A stretch of DNA of 40,000 bases, taken from contig CAJNDS010002484.1 of NCBI GenBank assembly GCA_905221605.1, positions 310,688 to 350,687 on the forward strand. The letters are read 5' to 3'. How positions within the stretch are numbered: the stretch's first letter is position 1; every line of letters starts with the position of its first letter. The notes beneath the pieces are model-generated. The model was not told the origin of the DNA, searched no databases, and worked only from the letters and a program-made list of their open reading frames with translations. The position numbers and the translations under genes were made by a program. Positions 34,601-40,000 of this stretch are shown here, in pieces. This stretch comes from Symbiodinium natans (taxonomy: Eukaryota > Sar > Dinophyceae > Suessiales > Symbiodiniaceae).

Positions 34601-37600
34601 GAACCCTAAACCTAAACCCTAAACCCTAAACCCTAAACCCTAAACCCTAAACCCTAAACCCTAAACCCTAAACCCTAAACCCGAAACCCTAAAGCCCGAA
34701 ACCCAAACCCTAGAACCCCGAAAACCTCCAAACCCTCAAGCCCTAGAGCCGGTACCCCCCAACCCCCCCCCCCCCCCCCAACCCTAAACCCTAAACCCTA
34801 AACCCCAAACCCTAAACCCTAAACCCTAAACCCTAAACCCTAAACCCTAAACCCTAAACCCCAAACCCTAAACCCTAAACCCCAAACCCTAAACCCTAAA
34901 CCCCAAACCCCAAACCCTAAACCCAAAACCTTAAACCCCCGACCCGGAAGACTTCACTCAGAAGCCTGGAACCCGAAAGCCGTTGGGCTTGAGGGGCTTT
35001 CGGGTTTGGAGGGTTTTTGAGGGTTGAGGGTTGAGGGTTTAGGGTTTAGGGTTTAGGGTTTAGGGCTTGGGATGGGCTTGGGGCTAAAAAGTTTAGGGTT
35101 TAGGGTTTAGGGTTTAGGGTTTAGGGTGTAGGGTGTAGGGTTCCCCTGAGGCACAAGGTCTCAGCATCTTTGCAGCTCCTGGAGGCCCCCTGCAGCCGGG
35201 TGTGCTCGCCTCCCGCAAAGCCCCGCAACGCCCTTCTTGAGGGTTTAGGGTTTAGGGTTTGCGGTTTTAGGGTTTAGGGTTTAGGGTTTGGGGTTTGGGG
35301 TTTAGGGTTTAGGATTTAGGGTCCTGGGGTTTAGGGTTGAGGGTTTAGGGTTTAGGGGTTAGGGTAGGGTTGGGTTGGCTAGGGTTTAGGGTTTAGGGTT
35401 TAGGTAGTACCCGTAACTTCGGAAACCCCCGCATACACGGCCGCGATTTTTGAATGCCAAGACGCTATTGACAAGATCTCGGGTTGGGGGCGCTTCTGGC
35501 CTTAGTAAACCCTATGCCATAGGTAGTCCTGTAGCTTACAGGGAACACAGCTCCACGGTTTAACCCCAAACCCTAAACCCTAAACCTAAACCCTAAACCT
35601 AAACCCTAAACCCAAGGACCCTAAACCCTAAGCCCTAAACCCTGAACCCTGAACCCTAAACCCTGAACCCTAAACCCTAAACCCCAAACCCTAAACCCTA
35701 TGCCTAAGTAGCCCGTAAACGGGCCCCGGGAAATCCCCGCATCCCCACGCCCGATGCAGGTGGTCGTGGCCTTTTGTGTCGAAGACCCGGGCAGTCCGCT
35801 GGATGCGGTGTGGCGGGGGAACCAAGCCTGGCTTAGGCTTCGCCAGCTTTCTATATCCCCCTTGGGATTTTTTCTTTTTTTGCTTATATAAAACCCAAGA
35901 GGATGTTAAAAAAAAATATTTCTATTAAGGTTCTAAGTGGAGCATGCGGGTTGCGTGCGTATAAATGAGGGTTGCAAGTAGGAGAAGTAGGGCAGAGGAG
36001 CGGACACCCGCTGAAGCTACATGCCGCCCTCACTATACCTACCCGTGTGCCTTCAAGCACTTGAAGGTTTGTGGGTAGTTGTAAGGTGAGGTGAGAAGTA
36101 CCCAACATCAGGTGAGACTTCTAGTTGCCTTACCTCTAACCACACTTTTTAACTACCGGGGGCGGGCCCATGGGGGGGGGGTGTGTGGGGCTTGCGTTTC
36201 CCTTGTTGGGAGTCTTGTGGGCCTCGGATACCTTCTTCAACATCGTAAAGCCTTCAAAAGCCCTGGAGCATCCCTCAAAACAACCTCGGATGAGCCCTGA
36301 AGAGTTCTAGGGTTTAGGGTTTAGGGCTTTAGGGTTTGGGGTTTAGGGTTTAGGGTTAAGGGTTTAGGGTGTGCTCGCTTTGCTTTCTTGGCTGAGGTCC
36401 GAGCTCTGGGAGCTCCTTCGCCAGAGTTGCCCCGAGCTGCGCCCCAGTCGCACGTTGAAGGGTCAGGGGAGCCTTTGGTTTGGGGTTTAGGGTTTAGGGT
36501 TTAGGGTTTAGGGTTGAGGGTTTAGGGTTGAGGGTTGAGGGTCTAGGGTTTAGGGTTTAGGGTTCAGGGTTTAGGGTTTGGGGTTTAGGGCTTGGGGCTT
36601 AGTTGAAGGTTCATTGGGGTAGTTCTAAGTTTACAAAGTATATGGTCATCAGCAGCTATAACTATAGTTCCCCTACTTCCCACTTATAACTACCCATCAA
36701 CCTCCAAGTAGGGTTCAGGGTTTGGGGTTATTTCGGGTCGTTAGGGGCTTTTGGGGTTTCGACTTTAGGGTTTCGGGGACCTTAGACTTCTACACGAATA
36801 CCTGTACTTGCCTCAGAGCGCTCCTTAAACCCTGAACCCTAAACCCTCAACCCTCAACCCTAAACCCTAAGCCCTAAGCCCTAAGCCCTAAGCCCTAAGC
36901 CCTAAGCCCTAAGCCCTAAGCCCTAAACCCTAAACCCTATGTCTCTCTGTTTGAAAAGCTTGGGGTCTTTGCGCGTCCTTGAAGGAAGTGGTCGCGGTCG
37001 CTGTTCCCGGAGTGCAAGTCGTGGTCTCTCGATGGCCCTGCTGATCCGAAGCTGGAGGAGGACGGGGCTCTGTTAAACCCTAAACCCTAAACCCTAAACC
37101 CTGAACCCTGAACCCTAAACCCTAAACCCTAAACCCTAACCCTAAACCCTAAACTGTTAGGGTTCCTTTGTAAAAAATAACTATAATCACCCCCCAAAAA
37201 CTCTATTCTAGTTATTCAGGCCCCTATATAATTCGATGACAACAGGCACCTGCAAGGTGAAATTTGTTTGTTGATCTCAGAGCAGTCTTGATTGATTTCG
37301 TGCCACCCTACTGAAGCATCCTTCGGCAAAAGGAGCAGGAGGCGCTGGAGGCCATCTACTCTTCGGACTTCGAGGCTACTCTGGGTGTCCTCTCAACGTT
37401 TTCAAAAGCCAGGGCACTGCGTGGATTTGGGTTGAGGGTTTTTAAGCTCTTAGGGGCCGCGATAGGGTTGGTGAGGAGAGGCATGGAAAGCTGCGCACTC
37501 TCCGAGTAAAGCCCTCAGAACCCAGCAGGTGTAAATGATCTTTGGTTATCTGACCCAGTGCGTTGCTGATGCGGCTGTGGTTGCTCATGCTGCTGGTGCT

Positions 37601-39778
37601 GGAACTCCAAACGAGCTTCGCAGCCTGGTGTTGTTGGTGGTGGTACATGTGCTTACGCCCCTGGACTCTTCACTGGCCCTCCCTCCCATCTGCACAACTG
37701 CTTCTGGCCCGGCAGAAAGGATGCCTTGCAGTAGCCAACGTATTCTGCAAGGAGCTAACTGCCAAGCCCAGGCCCACAACCGACCCCGACTGTAATATGT
37801 GGCAAAGCCCAAAACCCTGCCAAAGACCTTGAGAACCGAAGCCCTGAACTCCAAATCCCTACGCCCCTCCTAAATCCTAGATCCTAAACCTCTTGAACCC
37901 CAAGTTCCAGCAACCCATAGCAACCCTGAGCCGCCCAAAGTATGACAACTCCAAAGACATTTAGATCCCAAAGCCTCAATTCCCCTAAGCCAGGAGACCT
38001 GGCACTTTTGGGGGTCGGGAATTGCGAATCATCTTCCCTTATGGTCCCTTGATAACTATACGATAGAAACACCCCCCCCCCCCCTCCCAAAGTCCTTTTC
38101 TTATTTACAAAGGCCGCTAGAGTACCAAGAAAAGAGGCGCTCAGCAGCTGGTCCTGGCTGGTCCACGTCGGCTGCGGCACGGCACTTCGGGTGGAGCTGC
38201 CCGCGGGATATCCCGCCTCGAGCCCACCCTGCGCACCTGGGTTGGCATTTTTAGGGTTTGGGCCCCCCCCCCCCCCCCCCCCCCCTCCCTCCCCCCCCCT
38301 CCCCCCACCCCCTCCCCCCCACCCCCCCCCCCCCCTACCCCCCCCCCCCCCTCCCCCCCCCCCCCCCCCCCCTCCCCCCCCCCCCCCCCCCCCCCTTCCC
38401 CCCCCCCCCTCCCCCCCCCTGATTCCCCCCCTGATTTCGCAAGTTTAAGCGCCGGAAGTGGGTCTTCTTGGGTCACCTTCCTAGGTAATTCCTTGGGGGT
38501 CTAGGTAGGGTTTGGGGGTTTGGTTTCAGGTTTCAGCTTTCATTTTGGGCTTGGCGTTGAGTTGTGAAAGCGGCTTCATCACTGCAAGGGACGTGCGCCG
38601 TAGGTCGTGTTTACAAGTTCCACCCTAAGCACGGAAACCTGCTGTTCGGGTAGCTGGCTGCTTCTCAGAGGCCCCTAAACCCCCCGGAACCCCCTAAACC
38701 TTCCTTTATGCTTCGGCCCCTAGAGCGTCTGCAGGACGCCTGAAAGAACCCCCGGACAAGGGTTCCTCGAAGAGAGCCCCCCTTGAGAACTTGGCAGCCC
38801 AATGGTACCCTTGACCCTTTTTTTGGTTATTGGGTTCTCTTGTAAGAGAACCAACCCCCAAAAAAAAGGGTGCCCTTATCATAAGATGGTTGCTGGGCTA
38901 CCAAGAGAAACACTTCCGTCCCAGGTCTGGGTGGAATGTCCCCATGGGAAAGCGCCCCAAGGCATCCAAGCCAGCTTGGAAGCCTGCACCGCGGCCGCAG
39001 TCATTTTTCAAGGGTTTGGGGTTTAGGGTTTAGGGTTTAGGGTTGAGGAATGAGGGTTGAGGGTTTTGGGTTGTCAGGTGTGTAGGGGTCTTCGGGTTCA
39101 AGCTGGCTTACGTTGTCGGGTTGAAGGTGGGCTGAACCTTTCGGGGGCTTTGGGGCTTAACAGTGTCCGGGCTTTGTGCACAGAGACGGGCTTGCGTGCC
39201 AAGATGTCACGGCTTGGACCAACCCTAAACCCTGAACCCTAAACCCTAAACCCTAAACCCTAAACCCTAAACCCTAAACCCTAAACCCTAAACCCCAAAC
39301 CCTAAACCCTAAACCCTAAACCACCTCAGGCTGGACTGGCTCCGAGTGTGTCTATGACATGGTGGAGTGTCTGCGTGCTGCGGTGCTTGCAGCACAGACT
39401 GGCGAAGACCCTTTAGGCCTAGGGTTTAGGGTTTAGGGTTTAGGGTTTAGGGTTACCCTAAACCCTAAACCCTAAACCCTTTAGGCCAGTCTGGAGGTGT
39501 TGTGGGCTTGCGGGCACTTGGGCCTTTCGAGCTGAGAGGGTTTAGGGTTTAGGGTTTAGGGTTTGGGGTTTAGGGTTTAGGGTTTAGGGGTTGGGGTTTA
39601 TGGTTTGATGGTTTAGGATTTAGGGTTTAGGATTTAGGGTTTAGGGTTTAGGGTACTTATAAGAAGGGGGCCTGCGAGCATGCTGGCAGGCCCAGATGTC
39701 AGCAAGCCAGCAGAGGCAGACGAGGCCGGCTTCTGCACGCGCGGACAGCCGAGCTCAGCCGTGCGCGATGTTCTATAA
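34585..39778 (+). CDS. Gene C: RWD-domain protein (gene-level span, about 11 exons)
   Basis: Exons from 35760 chain in phase into a protein with an RWD-like domain: EQEALEAIYSSDFE (first helix), LRVELPAGYP with following Pro (central strands and YP motif) and GWTGSECVYDMVECLRA (C-terminal helix). RWD domains occur in GCN2, IMPACT, RWDD and some ubiquitin ligases and mediate protein binding; the rest of this protein gives no further clue. The N-terminal part contains a Trp-rich segment (WRGNQAW, WELLRQ). The start at ATG 34585 is weak, and the end at TAA 39776-39778 is one of two possible frames. Confidence 0.6.
34781..34935 (-). repeat. CCCTAAA telomere-like array
   Basis: About 22 units with interspersed CCCCAAA, facing TTTAGGG at 35038-35066 and 35093-35140. 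Confidence 0.95.
35176..35228 (+). CDS. Gene C exon, frame ambiguous
   Basis: Acceptor TTGCAG at 35175. Two GC3-rich frames are open: LLEAPCSRVCSPPAKPRN and PGGPLQPGVLASRKAPQRP. A TTTAGGG array starts at 35243. Likely coding, frame not decided. Confidence 0.4.
35760..35830 (+). CDS. Gene C exon (71 nt)
   Basis: Acceptor ATGCAG at 35759. Reads VVVAFCVEDPGSPLDAVWRG then NQA and TG of a split Trp. GC donor (CCTG|GCTTAG) at 35831, phase 2, matching the next exon. CCCTAAA-type array upstream. Confidence 0.65.
36059..36156. mobile_element. Family A inverted-repeat element, diverged
   Basis: ACTTGAAGGTTTGTGGGTAG at the left; the right arm (TTTTAACTACC) breaks off into G-rich sequence. Confidence 0.55.
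36397..36456 (+). CDS. Gene C exon (60 nt)
   Basis: Acceptor CTGAG at 36396. Reads SELWELLRQSCPELRPSRT with almost every codon ending C or G. GA donor (TT|GAAGGG) at 36457 in phase 2 joins 36985; a GT donor at 36462 has the wrong phase. TTTAGGG array follows. Confidence 0.65.
36601..36709. mobile_element. Family A inverted-repeat element, copy 8
   Basis: GTTGAAGGTTCATTGGGGTAG at left, TATAACTACCCATCAACCT at right. Confidence 0.75.
36862..36938 (-). repeat. CCCTAAG/CCCTAAA array
   Basis: Eight consecutive CCCTAAG units followed by CCCTAAA, before the exon at 36985. Confidence 0.95.
36985..37066 (+). CDS. Gene C exon (82 nt)
   Basis: Acceptor TGAAG at 36984. Reads KWSRSLFPECKSWSLDGPAD then PKLEEDG. 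GC donor (GGG|GCTCTG) at 37067, phase 0. CCCTAAG/CCCTAAA array before. Confidence 0.65.
37155..37232. mobile_element. Family C fragment, reverse orientation
   Basis: The right part, TAGTTATTCAGGCCCCTATAT, is the reverse complement of the family C left end. Confidence 0.5.
37333..37384 (+). CDS. Gene C exon: RWD domain, first helix
   Basis: Acceptor AAAAG at 37332. Reads EQEALEAIYSSDFEATL, the signature first helix of RWD domains (E-x-E-A-L-x-A-I-Y). GT donor (TGG|GTGTCC) at 37385, or GC/GA donors a few bases earlier. Confidence 0.75.
38148..38221 (+). CDS. Gene C exon: RWD domain, central strands
   Basis: Acceptor AGCAG at 38147. Reads WSWLVHVGCGTALRVELPAG then YPAS; L-x-V-x-L-P-x-x-Y-P is the RWD strand and YP motif. 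The end is uncertain (GC donor at 38222 fits phase). A 160-nt polypyrimidine tract follows. Confidence 0.6.
38261..38420. repeat. 160-nt polypyrimidine (C-rich) tract
   Basis: Almost pure C with scattered single T and two A, directly after an exon of gene C. The open frames through it (poly-Pro, poly-Gly) are artefacts of the repeat. Confidence 0.95.
38735..38793 (+). CDS. Gene C exon before the second family E intron
   Basis: Acceptor TGCAG at 38734. Phase 1 entry gives RLKEPPDKGSSKRAPLENL with high GC3. GC donor (TTG|GCAGCC) at 38794, phase 0. The intron that follows is a family E element. Confidence 0.55.
38794..38905 (+). mobile_element. Family E element forming an intron (introner-like), copy 2
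   Basis: Left arm GCAGCCCAATGGTACCCTT, right arm AAAGGGTGCCCTTATC-ATAAGATGGTTGCTGGGCTACCAAG. Same ends as copy 1 but without telomere-like units in the loop, and with a GC instead of a GT start. Confidence 0.75.
38908..39013 (+). CDS. Gene C exon: basic Pro/Lys-rich segment
   Basis: Acceptor AAGAG at 38907, phase 0. Reads KHFRPRSGWNVPMGKRPKAS then KPAWKPAPRPQSFFK. GT donor (AGG|GTTTGG) at 39014, phase 1, matching the next exon. A second frame (VWVECPHGKAPQGIQ) is open from an acceptor at 38925. Confidence 0.55.
39224..39323 (-). repeat. CCCTAAA telomere-like array
   Basis: Fourteen units ending 6 nt before the acceptor at 39329. Confidence 0.95.
39330..39406 (+). CDS. Gene C exon: RWD domain, C-terminal helix
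   Basis: Acceptor CTCAG at 39329 directly after a CCCTAAA array. Phase 1 entry gives GWTGSECVYDMVECLRAAVL then AAQTGE, which fits the last RWD helix. GA donor (GAA|GACCCT) at 39407 is the likely end; a fold-back of telomere-like repeats follows. Confidence 0.65.
39418..39480. repeat. Head-to-head telomere-like fold-back
   Basis: Five TTTAGGG units meet three to four CCCTAAA units with only TTA between, making a near loopless hairpin. Confidence 0.95.
39540..39652 (+). repeat. TTTAGGG telomere-like array
   Basis: Variant-rich array (TTTGGGG, TTTATGG, ATTTAGG). Confidence 0.95.
39690..39778 (+). CDS. Gene C possible exon or last exon
   Basis: Acceptor GGCAG at 39689. One frame reads PDVSKPAEADEAGFCTRGQP and stops at TAA 39776-39778; another reads AQMSASQQRQTRPASARAD. 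Both are GC3-rich, so the frame is undecided. Confidence 0.4.
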
Positions 39779-39877
39779 GATCAGCATCTCTTTTGGGGGC
39801 CTCGAATAAACAAAAATGCCCCCCCAAAAAACCACGACCAGTTACAGGTTGCAAGGGGAGCGCGGAGTCTTGTATCC

Positions 39878-39988
39878 CTAAACCCTAAACCCTAAACCCT
39901 AAACCCTAAACCCTAAACCCTAAACCCTAAACCCTAAACCCTAAACCCTAAACCCTCAACCCTAAACCCTAAACCCTAAACCCTAAAT
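39878..39988 (-). repeat. CCCTAAA telomere-like array
   Basis: About 15 units at the window's end. Confidence 0.95.
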
Positions 39989-40000
39989 ATATTTAAGATT

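Larger units (their letters stand above)
34115..35175. other. Region between genes B and C
   Basis: Starts as probable 3' untranslated sequence. Contains telomere-like arrays at 34392-34494, 34605-34715 and 34781-34935 (C-strand) and 35025-35140 (G-strand), plus a poly-C run at 34761-34779. No promoter motif recognised; no copy of the dinoflagellate spliced leader found by eye. Confidence 0.5.

Noticed and set aside
38141-38476. Poly-Gly and poly-Pro frames
   Set aside because: Translation of the polypyrimidine tract; only the part up to about 38221 is a credible exon.

Overview
The window looks like nuclear DNA of a dinoflagellate (possibly Symbiodiniaceae-like; inferred, not searched). Four things point there. 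TTTAGGG/CCCTAAA repeats, the plant/alga/dinoflagellate telomere unit, recur throughout. Coding DNA is broken into many very short GC3-rich exons. All exons read from the + strand, with genes closely following one another. Many inferred introns begin with GC or GA instead of GT, while every acceptor is AG. No long ORF in the window is a gene; the long open frames are mostly intron noise or reads through repeats.

Three consecutive + strand genes can be assembled by matching exon frame and phase. Gene A (about 348-18091) encodes a Tudor-like module followed by an Arf-GAP-like zinc finger and then helical and low-complexity segments of unknown role. Gene B (about 19575-34114) encodes a Cys-rich segment, a SAM-like segment and a complete, apparently active Ser/Thr protein kinase domain spread over 13 exons; its last exon and stop codon are visible. 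Gene C (about 34585-39778 or beyond) contains an RWD-like domain. Boundaries between A and B and the 5' ends of all genes are uncertain.

Introns hold nearly everything else: telomere-like arrays, at least eight families of short terminal-inverted-repeat elements (called A-H here), microsatellites and homopolymer C or G tracts. Two patterns stand out. First, telomere-like arrays are oriented with respect to splicing: TTTAGGG arrays lie mainly just after donors and CCCTAAA arrays just before acceptors, so many pre-mRNA introns could fold into a stem bringing both ends together. Second, inverted-repeat element family E coincides almost exactly with an intron at two separate places, once carrying a telomere-like array in its loop, which is the expected behaviour of an introner. 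Several arrays are also flanked by direct duplications or lie inside inverted repeats, suggesting insertion into pre-existing sequence.

All exon boundaries are hand-derived from reading frame, phase and AG acceptors, without transcript data. The kinase exons are the most secure; gene A exons after 8300 and the first exons of gene C are the least.
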